Assembly: GCA_009780285.1 (NCBI GenBank)
Contig: WRAL01000135.1
Coordinates: 1-5,122, forward strand
Length of the DNA stretch: 5,122 nt
Reading direction: 5' to 3'
Source of the DNA: Treponema sp.
Lineage (GTDB): Bacteria; Spirochaetota; Spirochaetia; Treponematales; Breznakiellaceae
Under the pieces are notes generated by a model. The model did no database searches. It was not told where the DNA came from and saw only the letters and a program-made list of their open reading frames with translations. Both the position numbers and the translations under genes were made by a program. Positions within the stretch are counted from its first letter, which is position 1. Each line of letters begins with the position of its first letter. This document shows positions 1 to 3,738 of this stretch, piece after piece.

Positions 1-4
1 AATC

Positions 5-38
5 AACAACCCCGCCATGAATGGCGGGGTATGTTGTT
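5..38. repeat. GC-rich hairpin, REP-like, copy 1
   Basis: A 9-bp stem (10-18 with 21-29, CCCCGCCAT/ATGGCGGGG) is flanked by a shorter AT-rich pairing (AACAA 5-9 with TTGTT 34-38). The right arm carries GGCGGGGTATGT (23-34), which recurs exactly at 87-98 in the next palindrome, so the two belong to one repeat family. Similar GC hairpins occur as REP elements and at the ends of IS200/IS605-type transposons, but no transposase is visible and the assignment is inferred. The element may continue to the left of the window. Confidence 0.6.
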
Positions 39-52
39 TGGGTAAGGTGATT

Positions 53-108
53 TTCGGAGGGTACATACCCTTTTAACGCCCTAAAGGGCGGGGTATGTCC
101 CCTCCGAA
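53..108. repeat. 56-bp compound palindrome, REP-like, copy 2
   Basis: Three nested pairings form one long hairpin. The outer is TTCGGAGGG (53-61) with CCCTCCGAA (100-108), the middle is ACATACCC (63-70) with GGGTATGT (91-98), and the inner is CGCCCT (77-82) with AGGGCG (85-90). It shares the 12-base GGCGGGGTATGT block with the hairpin at 5-38. Its right edge at 108 falls immediately after the last codon of recognisable toxin sequence (112), so the element appears to interrupt or replace the end of that gene. It could be a REP/MITE insertion or an IS200/IS605 end; the sequence alone does not decide this. Confidence 0.65.
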
Positions 109-201
109 TACAATTAAGGCGTTGATCTTGTTAAAAACTTTCTTGTCATCTATTTCCCATTGCCGGTATTCGGAAAACGCGGATTCCAGGAAACTTATCA
201 C
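73..201 (-). pseudogene. Truncated YoeB/Txe-like toxin (N-terminal fragment)
   Basis: The reading frame opens on a GTG (201-199) that overlaps the antitoxin stop as GTGA, the usual coupling in toxin-antitoxin pairs. Its first 30 residues (VISFLESAFSEYRQW, then EIDDKKVFNKINALI) have the pattern of the YoeB/Txe endoribonuclease N-terminus, in which a strand-forming start is followed by an aromatic E-Y-x-x-W helix and a D-K-K...KINxLI helix. After residue 30 the frame enters the palindrome at 53-108, adds 12 unrelated residues and stops at 73, giving 42 residues against roughly 85 for the family. The catalytic half of YoeB (Glu, Arg and the C-terminal His-Tyr) is absent, so this copy should not cleave mRNA. 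No further toxin sequence is visible between 1 and 72. The family call is recalled from sequence pattern and not searched. Confidence 0.65.
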
Positions 202-437
202 TGTTTCGCCGCTTGTATCGCCTGTTCGAGCGTTTCGAAGGCAACAAGTTTTCCTTCTTCGGCTTCGCGGAGGGCTTTTTCCATGCGATCGCGGTTTGCC
301 GGAGTTCCAGGCAGGTATTCGGTTTCGTCCTGCCCCCGAATCTGTATCTCGACGACTTGGTCAGGATACGCTGTTCTGACGGAGTCGATGAACGTGCTCT
401 CCAAGTCTTTGGTATTGAGTCTGTAGGTCGTTACCAT
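198..437 (-). CDS. Antitoxin of a YoeB/Txe-type toxin-antitoxin pair
   Basis: A 79-residue acidic protein, counting from the ATG at 437. Residues 37-48 (DETEYLPGTPAN) match the toxin-neutralising segment of YefM-like and related short antitoxins, whose usual form is ETxYLLRSPAN followed by a helix; here that is RDRMEKALREAEEGK. The N-terminal 30 residues do not look like a full Phd/YefM DNA-binding domain, so autoregulation is uncertain. A longer start at 455 exists, but I prefer 437 because a good -35/-10 pair ends six bases before it and the longer start would lie inside that promoter. The stop overlaps the GTG of the toxin fragment, fixing the partner. With the toxin broken, the antitoxin may be an orphan remnant or may protect against a toxin encoded elsewhere. 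The TA role is supported by both sequence and arrangement. Confidence 0.72.
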   Translation of the reverse strand: MVTTYRLNTKDLESTFIDSVRTAYPDQVVEIQIRGQDETEYLPGTPANRDRMEKALREAEEGKLVAFETLEQAIQAAKQ

Positions 438-443
438 ACGATA

Positions 444-472
444 ACCATAACGCATAGATGGCGCGATGGCAA
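444..472 (-). promoter_or_regulatory. Antitoxin promoter, leaderless-type
   Basis: On the minus strand TTGCCA (472-467, five of six consensus bases) is followed after 17 bases by TATGGT (449-444, four of six). Six bases then separate the -10 box from the ATG at 437. Transcription would begin at or next to the start codon, leaving no room for a ribosome binding site, and none is seen. This arrangement is also the reason for choosing the 437 start. Confidence 0.5.
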
Positions 473-483
473 GGCTGGGCGAA

Positions 484-498
484 TGCGCCTCCGGCGCA
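484..498. other. Small GC hairpin downstream of the Lgt gene
   Basis: A 6-bp stem TGCGCC (484-489) pairs with GGCGCA (493-498) around a 3-base loop. It lies in the gap between the lgt stop (522) and the antitoxin -35 box (472). No T run follows it on the minus strand, so it is a weak candidate for an lgt terminator and may act only as a 3'-end structure. Confidence 0.35.
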
Positions 499-521
499 GT
501 GCCTCGAGATTTTTGGGCGGG

Positions 522-1322
522 CTATGCCGGCGCGCGCTTTTTTGCCGCGCCGCGCAGGGCAAGCCATCGCGCCAAAACGGCCAGAAGAATCGCCAGGCTT
601 ATAATCTGCGAGGTGGAAAGAAAAAGCCAGATGCCCCTGTGCGCATCGTCGCCGCTCAGGAATTCTATAAAAAACCTCCCCACGGAATATATCAGCAGGT
701 ATGTATGAGCGAGCCTGTTCGCAAGCATTTTTCTTTTTAATAAAACGTGAAGCAAAAAAAACAAACATAGATTGAAGGCCGCTTCTAGCAATTGAACCGG
801 AAAGCGCGAAACTCCGTTTGCTTCCGCCATAGGCGAATCGTGAAAGGTAAAGCCGAAAGAACATTCAACGCCAAAACAGCACCCGCCAAGGAAACAGCCA
901 ATACGCCCAAAAAAATGAAACAAAGGAACGCAAACGGCGATTATATCGATATGATTCGCAAAGGCCTTGTTTTTTTTAACGCAGATCCAGGCCGCCGCAA
1001 GGCCGCCTAAAAGCCCGCCGTAAAATACGCTTCCGCCAAATAGAAAGGATAAAAAAGAAAAAAGCCCGATCGTGTCCAGGTTGGCAAAGGCCGCTCGAAC
1101 AAGGCTCCAGTTGCCGGCCGCGGTTACCAGCGCGTATAAAAACGAGCTTCCCACGACGATGCCTATGGCGATAAAAAGCATGAAAGTGATTATGTCGCCG
1201 CCCGTTTCCCCGCGTTTTTTGCTCATGCGGGAAGCGTAGATCCCGCATGAAAAAACGCCTAAGAGCGCCATGATTCCGTACATGCCAAGGTCGCGCCCTA
1301 GGACCTCAACGAAGGGAAGCAT
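522..1322 (-). CDS. lgt: Lgt-family prolipoprotein diacylglyceryl transferase
   Basis: A 266-residue polytopic inner-membrane protein, close to the usual Lgt length. Lgt moves diacylglycerol from phosphatidylglycerol to the lipobox cysteine of prolipoproteins, the first step of lipoprotein maturation. Family landmarks appear in order: GGSVFYGG (97-103), the signature region GRIGCFLGGCCFG (139-151), RFPVQLLEA (173-181), Y212 with GRFFIEF (215-221), and a final LSTSQIISL (235-243) matching the Lgt LSMGQ block. About seven hydrophobic segments surround these. The motif is divergent: in the canonical GRxGNFxNGExxG the Asn and Glu are both Cys here (C143, C148), and the usual His of the SFHGG motif is Tyr101. 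Arg140, Arg216 and Glu220 are kept. It may be a lineage variant or a paralogue with altered substrate. AAGG stands seven bases before the ATG as a weak ribosome binding site. Fold is sure; exact activity is less so. Confidence 0.85.
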   Translation of the reverse strand: MLPFVEVLGRDLGMYGIMALLGVFSCGIYASRMSKKRGETGGDIITFMLFIAIGIVVGSSFLYALVTAAGNWSLVRAAFANLDTIGLFSFLSFLFGGSVFYGGLLGGLAAAWICVKKNKAFANHIDIIAVCVPLFHFFGRIGCFLGGCCFGVECSFGFTFHDSPMAEANGVSRFPVQLLEAAFNLCLFFLLHVLLKRKMLANRLAHTYLLIYSVGRFFIEFLSGDDAHRGIWLFLSTSQIISLAILLAVLARWLALRGAAKKRAPA

Positions 1323-1336
1323 TACAGCCTTTTTTA

Positions 1337-1356
1337 CGCGCTCCGGCCGGAGCGCG
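1337..1356. repeat. Perfect 20-bp palindrome before the Lgt gene
   Basis: CGCGCTCCGG (1337-1346) is followed directly by its exact reverse complement (1347-1356). It sits in the 39-bp gap between the 88-residue membrane protein stop and the lgt start, about 14 bases before the lgt ATG and upstream of its AAGG. No T run follows it on the minus strand, so it is not a classical terminator for the upstream gene. It could be a protein-binding dyad or an mRNA hairpin that separates expression of the two genes. Confidence 0.55.
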
Positions 1357-1361
1357 ATTTA

Positions 1362-1628
1362 TCAGATGGCGTTAAGCGCGCCGGCCATCGCGCCGACGCA
1401 AACGGCCACGCAAAGAAGGCCGATTACCGAAAGGACAAGCCCTATGATGCTTAGAACCAGGCCGGCGGTCGCGACGCCGGCAGGCTGGCCTTCTTTTAGG
1501 GCCTTTGAGCGCGCGAGGGCGCTTAGCACGATGCCGATTATGGCAAGCAGCCAAGCGAAATAACTAATAGGCGGAAGCCAGCCGCCAACCGCTGACAAAA
1601 TACCCAGAACCAATCCTGCGATACCCAT
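1362..1628 (-). CDS. Small DUF4190-like membrane protein
   Basis: An 88-residue, very hydrophobic protein with segments at about 3-18, 22-38 and 52-82, joined by a short charged loop (ARSKALKEGQPAG, 39-51). The AGLVLGI motif near residue 4 recurs as AGLVLSI near 55, so the protein seems built from two related halves. That layout, with a basic G-Q-P-x-G loop before a second AGLVLS helix, is typical of DUF4190-like proteins of unknown function. It has no signal cleavage site, catalytic motif or periplasmic domain that I can see. GAAGGG about eight bases before the ATG is a fair ribosome binding site. The gene lies 39 bp upstream of lgt in the same direction and could share its transcript, but a perfect palindrome separates them. 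Role unknown; the family call is from pattern. Confidence 0.7.
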   Translation of the reverse strand: MGIAGLVLGILSAVGGWLPPISYFAWLLAIIGIVLSALARSKALKEGQPAGVATAGLVLSIIGLVLSVIGLLCVAVCVGAMAGALNAI

Positions 1629-1735
1629 ACACCACGCCCTTCAAACTGGATTTTGGCCCGCCCTGCGGAAGGCCGCGCGTCTTTTGGTAAGATCGCGCAT
1701 GTTTGTAACGGTATGCCAAAACCGCGTAAAAAGCA
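1629..1735. other. Upstream region of the membrane protein gene, no gene seen
   Basis: This stretch between the membrane protein start and the repeat array shows no coding sequence I can support on either strand. It must hold the promoter of the 88-residue gene if that gene is not read through from the hemerythrins, but I see no convincing -35/-10 pair. The best minus-strand match is TTGCTT, 17 bases, then TACCGT, which is weak. Confidence 0.4.
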
Positions 1736-1820
1736 AGGGCCTGGCCGAGCCGCCGTCAGCGGCTCGGCTCGAAGTTTTGCTTTGCAAAACTTCAGGCTGG
1801 TCGGCGATGTTTCTTGTTTT
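1736..1820. repeat. Double-hairpin repeat unit 1
   Basis: Stem A is 1744-1752 with 1760-1768 and stem B is 1771-1780 with 1784-1793. This unit has CCGTCAG in the stem A loop where units 3 and 4 have TCGTCAG, and a tail interrupted by C (TTTCTTGTTTT). Confidence 0.8.
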
Positions 1821-1905
1821 AGGGCCTGGCCGAGCCGTCGATGGCGGCTTGGCTCGAAGTTTTGCTTTGCAAAACTTCAGGCTTGTCGGCGATGTTTTTT
1901 GTTTT
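1821..1905. repeat. Double-hairpin repeat unit 2
   Basis: Stem A is 1829-1837 with 1845-1853 and stem B is 1856-1865 with 1869-1878. It has the TCGATGG loop variant and one stem A change that still pairs as G-U on the plus strand. Confidence 0.8.
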
Positions 1906-1991
1906 AGGGCCTGGCCGAGCCGTCGTCAGCGGCTCGGCTCGAAGTTTTGCTTTGCAAAACTTCAGGCTTGTCGGCGGCGTTTTTTGTTTTT
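1906..1991. repeat. Double-hairpin repeat unit 3
   Basis: Stem A is 1914-1922 with 1930-1938 and stem B is 1941-1950 with 1954-1963, both perfectly paired. The tail is one T longer, giving 86 bp, and GGCGGCG replaces the GGCGATG of the other units. Confidence 0.8.
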
Positions 1992-2070
1992 AGGGCCTGG
2001 CCGAGCCGTCGTCAGCGGCTTGGCTCGAAGTTTCGCTTTGCAAAACTTCAGGCTTGTCTGCGATGTCTTG
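1992..2070. repeat. Double-hairpin repeat unit 4, degenerate end
   Basis: Stem A is 2000-2008 with 2016-2024 (one G-U on the plus strand) and stem B is 2027-2036 with 2040-2049 (one C-A mismatch on the plus strand). The T-rich tail is lost; the sequence changes to GATGTCTTGCC and then runs to the hemerythrin stop at 2093. Confidence 0.75.
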
Positions 2071-2092
2071 CCTTCGCCAAGGGGCCGCTCGT

Positions 2093-2566
2093 TTATATGA
2101 TGTCAATCACCGCGCCGTTTTTGCGCCGCTCGGCCGCGAAGTTCGCGTAGGCCTTGTCGTAGACGGCGATGTGGCTGAGCACCCATGCGCGCAGGGTTCG
2201 CACGAATTTGTTGGGGACGGAGACGCTGCCGCTGGTATAATTGCGGGCCGCGCCGAGTATCTCCTTGATCAAAGTTTCGTGCTGGCGCTTGTGCTCGGCC
2301 AAGGCATCTTCGGGAAAGCCGATGCTTTCCATAAAATCGACCTCGGCGGCAAAGTGCTTGCTCACGTATTCAACCATGTCATGTATGGCTTCCTTGAAGG
2401 CCTCTTCGATTCCCCTTTTGCGCTTGCAGGCTTCATAGAGGTTGTTCGTAAGAGAAACAAGCTCTTTGTGCTGCTTGTCAAAAAGAGGTATGTTAGTGGC
2501 GTACCTCTTGGACCAGAGCACCAGCGCGTCTTTGGCCAGCGCTTTTTCTATTACCTTTTCGCTCAT
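2093..2566 (-). CDS. Bacteriohemerythrin, copy 1
   Basis: A 157-residue single-domain hemerythrin that binds O2 at a non-haem di-iron centre, predicted to be a soluble cytoplasmic four-helix bundle with no signal peptide. All ligands are visible: H33 in FDKQHKEL, H71 and E75 in HFAAE, H92 and H96 in HKRQH, H132 and D137 in HIAVYD. W18 and Y22 precede the first ligand helix as in bacterial family members. It aligns without gaps to copy 2 (96 of 157 identical by hand count). It is somewhat apart in the first ligand region (PLFDKQ where the other two have IDRQ). It is the last of the three genes, 63 bp after copy 2, with a -10-like TACATT six bases before its ATG and no ribosome binding site. 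A sensory role would need a fused output domain, which is absent. Confidence 0.93.
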   Translation of the reverse strand: MSEKVIEKALAKDALVLWSKRYATNIPLFDKQHKELVSLTNNLYEACKRKRGIEEAFKEAIHDMVEYVSKHFAAEVDFMESIGFPEDALAEHKRQHETLIKEILGAARNYTSGSVSVPNKFVRTLRAWVLSHIAVYDKAYANFAAERRKNGAVIDII

Positions 2567-2572
2567 GCATAT

Positions 2573-2578
2573 AATGTA
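2573..2578 (-). promoter_or_regulatory. -10-like box before hemerythrin copy 1
   Basis: TACATT on the minus strand ends six bases before the ATG at 2566. The block TACATTATA(T)GC-ATGAGCGAA is shared almost exactly with copy 2. The best -35 is TTGCGC with a 16-base spacer, only a fair match. On the plus strand the same bases contain TATAAT (2570-2575), so the box is nearly two-sided. Confidence 0.4.
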
Positions 2579-2616
2579 CGAAAAAATAGGCCGCGCGCAA
2601 AATTGAATTTTATTTT

Positions 2617-2630
2617 GGCGCTCCGGCGCC
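2617..2630. other. GC hairpin overlapping the copy 2 stop
   Basis: GGCGC (2617-2621) pairs with GCGCC (2626-2630) around a 4-base loop, touching the TAG of hemerythrin copy 2. On the minus strand an A-rich and not a T-rich stretch follows, so it is a poor intrinsic terminator but may stabilise the 3' end. Confidence 0.35.
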
Positions 2631-3103
2631 TAGGCAAATTCTATCGACTCGCCGGCCCTGCGCCGCTCGGCCACGAAGTCCGCGTAGGCCCTGTCATAGA
2701 AAGCGATGTGGCTAAGCACCCAGTCGCGAAGGGTTCGCGCGAACTTGTTGGGAACCAAGGCGCCGCCGCTGCCGTAGCTTCGCGCCGCGTCAAGGATGTC
2801 CTTTATCAGCGCCTCGTGCTGGCGCTTGTGCTCGCTGAAGGCCGGGTCGGGATAGCCGATTTTTTCCAGGAATTCGATCTCTGCGGCGAAATGCCGGCGC
2901 ACGTACTCCACCATTTCGTGCATGGCCTCCTTGAAGGCCGCGTCGATCTCGCAGCCATGCCTGCACGCGTCGTACAGGCGGTTTATCAGGTCGACCAGAT
3001 CCTTGTGCTGCCTGTCGATCGGCCCGATCTGCGTGGCGTATTTTCCGGACCAGTCGACAAGCGCGTCGTCCGCGCGCGCCGGATCGTGTATGTGTTCGCT
3101 CAT
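2630..3103 (-). CDS. Bacteriohemerythrin, copy 2
   Basis: A 157-residue single-domain hemerythrin from the ATG at 3103. Di-iron ligands are H33 (IDRQHKDL), H71 and E75 (HFAAE), H92 and H96 (HKRQH), H132 and D137 (HIAFYD), all at the same positions as in the neighbouring copies. The open frame extends upstream to an ATG at 3187 that overlaps the copy 3 stop. Those extra 28 residues are encoded by a GC hairpin and an A/T tract, do not resemble the hemerythrin N-terminus, and would break the equal length of the three copies. The shorter start is therefore preferred. By hand count it matches copy 1 at 96 and copy 3 at 92 of 157 positions, and it is intermediate between them. A Cys next to the second helix (C47) is kept in all three copies. 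Likely an O2 carrier or buffer. Confidence 0.93.
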   Translation of the reverse strand: MSEHIHDPARADDALVDWSGKYATQIGPIDRQHKDLVDLINRLYDACRHGCEIDAAFKEAMHEMVEYVRRHFAAEIEFLEKIGYPDPAFSEHKRQHEALIKDILDAARSYGSGGALVPNKFARTLRDWVLSHIAFYDRAYADFVAERRRAGESIEFA

Positions 3104-3108
3104 GCTAT

Positions 3109-3114
3109 AATGTA
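3109..3114 (-). promoter_or_regulatory. -10-like box before hemerythrin copy 2
   Basis: TACATT on the minus strand stands five bases before the ATG at 3103, in the same context as copy 1. A recognisable -35 is lacking (TTATTT at 17 bases), but a long A/T-rich tract lies just upstream and could act as an UP-type element. No Shine-Dalgarno sequence is present. Confidence 0.4.
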
Positions 3115-3127
3115 CTAAGGAAACGCT

Positions 3128-3178
3128 AAAAAAATAAGAAAAATTTGCGGTTCGCCGGCGCTTCTTCAGGTGCCGGCG
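3128..3178 (-). terminator. Possible terminator of hemerythrin copy 3
   Basis: After the copy 3 stop, the minus strand forms a GC-rich hairpin (3172-3178 with 3153-3159, seven G-C pairs, extendable with G-U pairs). About nine bases later comes a T-rich tract. The gap between stem and T tract is longer than in a standard intrinsic terminator. The tract may serve the copy 2 promoter as well. Confidence 0.35.
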
Positions 3179-3183
3179 CGCCT

Positions 3184-3657
3184 TCATTCGCAGTCGATCG
3201 TCTCCCCGTTTCTGCGACGCCTCGCTACTATAATAGCGTAAGCCTTGTCGTCAAAGGCGATGTGGCTAAGCACCCAGTCGCGCAGCGTTCGCGCGAACTT
3301 GTTCGGAACGAAGGCCTCGCCGCTGCAGTAGCGGTGTCCCGCGTGCAGAATGTCCTCCACCAGCTTGTCATGCTTGCGCTTGTGGTCGGCGACGGCCGCC
3401 TTGGGATAGCCGATTTTTTCCAGGAAGGCGATTTCATCGGAGAAGTGCAGGCGGACGTATTCCACCATTTCATGAAGGGCTTTCTTGAAAGCGCCCTCAA
3501 TGTCCGACGCTCCGATGCAGGCCTCGTACAGACGGTTTATAAGGGCAATGAGCTTCTTGTGCTGCCTGTCGATTTTTTCAATGTGCGTGACATAGCTTTC
3601 GGTCCAAGCCACCATTGAATGGCCTAGTTCCTCGGCTTCGTCTATTTGCACGTTCAT
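3184..3657 (-). CDS. Bacteriohemerythrin, copy 3
   Basis: A 157-residue single-domain hemerythrin, first of the three in transcription order and 81 bp after lon. Ligands H33 (IDRQHKKL), H71 and E75 (HFSDE), H92 and H96 (HKRKH), H132 and D137 (HIAFDD) are complete. The block VPNKFARTLRDWVLSHIAF is identical to copy 2. The open frame allows a start six codons earlier at 3675, but the ATG at 3657 gives the same 157-residue length as the paralogues and lies six bases after a good -10 box. Its N-terminus differs from copies 1 and 2, and it carries extra His and Cys residues (H105, H108, C111, C156) not shared by them. These might tune stability or metal chemistry, though this is speculation. Role as for the family: reversible O2 binding in the cytoplasm. 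Confidence 0.93.
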   Translation of the reverse strand: MNVQIDEAEELGHSMVAWTESYVTHIEKIDRQHKKLIALINRLYEACIGASDIEGAFKKALHEMVEYVRLHFSDEIAFLEKIGYPKAAVADHKRKHDKLVEDILHAGHRYCSGEAFVPNKFARTLRDWVLSHIAFDDKAYAIIVARRRRNGETIDCE

Positions 3658-3663
3658 CCATAT

Positions 3664-3692
3664 AGTATAGCGCAACTATGCGCGTATGGAAA
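3664..3692 (-). promoter_or_regulatory. Promoter of hemerythrin copy 3 with dyad in spacer
   Basis: On the minus strand TTTCCA (3692-3687, four of six consensus bases), a 17-base spacer and TATACT (3669-3664, five of six) precede the ATG at 3657 by six bases. The spacer contains an inverted repeat, GCGCA-N4-TGCGC (3670-3683), where a repressor could compete with RNA polymerase. The mRNA would be leaderless or nearly so. Confidence 0.5.
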
Positions 3693-3712
3693 CATCCGGA
3701 ATTCGTTCGCAA

Positions 3713-3732
3713 TCGCTCCCCCTTGCGAGCGA
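3713..3732 (-). terminator. Weak hairpin after lon
   Basis: TCGCTC (3713-3718) pairs with GAGCGA (3727-3732) just past the lon stop, with a competing CGCAA/TTGCG pairing (3708-3712 with 3723-3727). No T run follows on the minus strand, so intrinsic termination is doubtful and lon transcripts may continue into the hemerythrins. Confidence 0.25.
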
Positions 3733-3738
3733 GTCCGC

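Larger units (their letters stand above)
1736..2070. repeat. Array of four 85-bp double-hairpin direct repeats
   Basis: Four head-to-tail units start at 1736, 1821, 1906 and 1992 with periods of 85, 85 and 86 bp. Each begins AGGGCCTGGCCGAGCCG and contains two stem-loops: stem A (GCCGAGCCG with CGGCTCGGC, 7-base loop) and stem B (GAAGTTTTGC with GCAAAACTTC, loop TTT). A linker GGCTTGTCGGCGATG and a T-rich tail like TTTTTTGTTTT follow. The fourth unit decays after about 2070. In units 2 and 4 a stem A change (CTCGG to CTTGG) leaves a G-U pair in a plus-strand RNA. In unit 4 a stem B change (TTTTG to TTTCG) leaves a G-U pair only in a minus-strand RNA. A period not divisible by three argues against coding. 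It resembles a REP/BIME-type extragenic element array. Confidence 0.85.

Noticed and set aside
213..740. Plus-strand 175-codon frame across the antitoxin and the lgt 3' end
   Set aside because: It overlaps two supported minus-strand genes and the antitoxin promoter, and shows no domain or ribosome binding site.
1895..1991. Repeat units as ordinary intrinsic terminators
   Set aside because: The T tracts lie about 16 bases after stem B and face the plus strand, where no gene ends. A standard terminator has the T run directly after the stem.
1736..2070. CRISPR array
   Set aside because: The repeats are contiguous 85-bp units with no unique spacers, and no cas gene is present.
1653..2150. Plus-strand open frames of 84, 138 and 67 codons with repeated peptides such as ARSFALQNF across the hairpin array
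   Set aside because: The DNA repeats have periods of 85 and 86 bp, not multiples of three, so the frame shifts at each unit. The repeated peptides are read from stem sequences, with no ribosome binding site or known domain.
2054..3118. Plus-strand 354-codon open frame over the hemerythrins
   Set aside because: It is exactly antisense to two hemerythrin genes whose di-iron motifs are fully conserved. Its internal repetition merely mirrors their duplication.
3104..3187. 28-residue N-terminal extension of hemerythrin copy 2 from an ATG overlapping the copy 3 stop (ATGA)
   Set aside because: The overlap looks like translational coupling, but the extension is encoded by a hairpin and an A/T tract. 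It resembles no hemerythrin and would break the common 157-residue length of the three copies.
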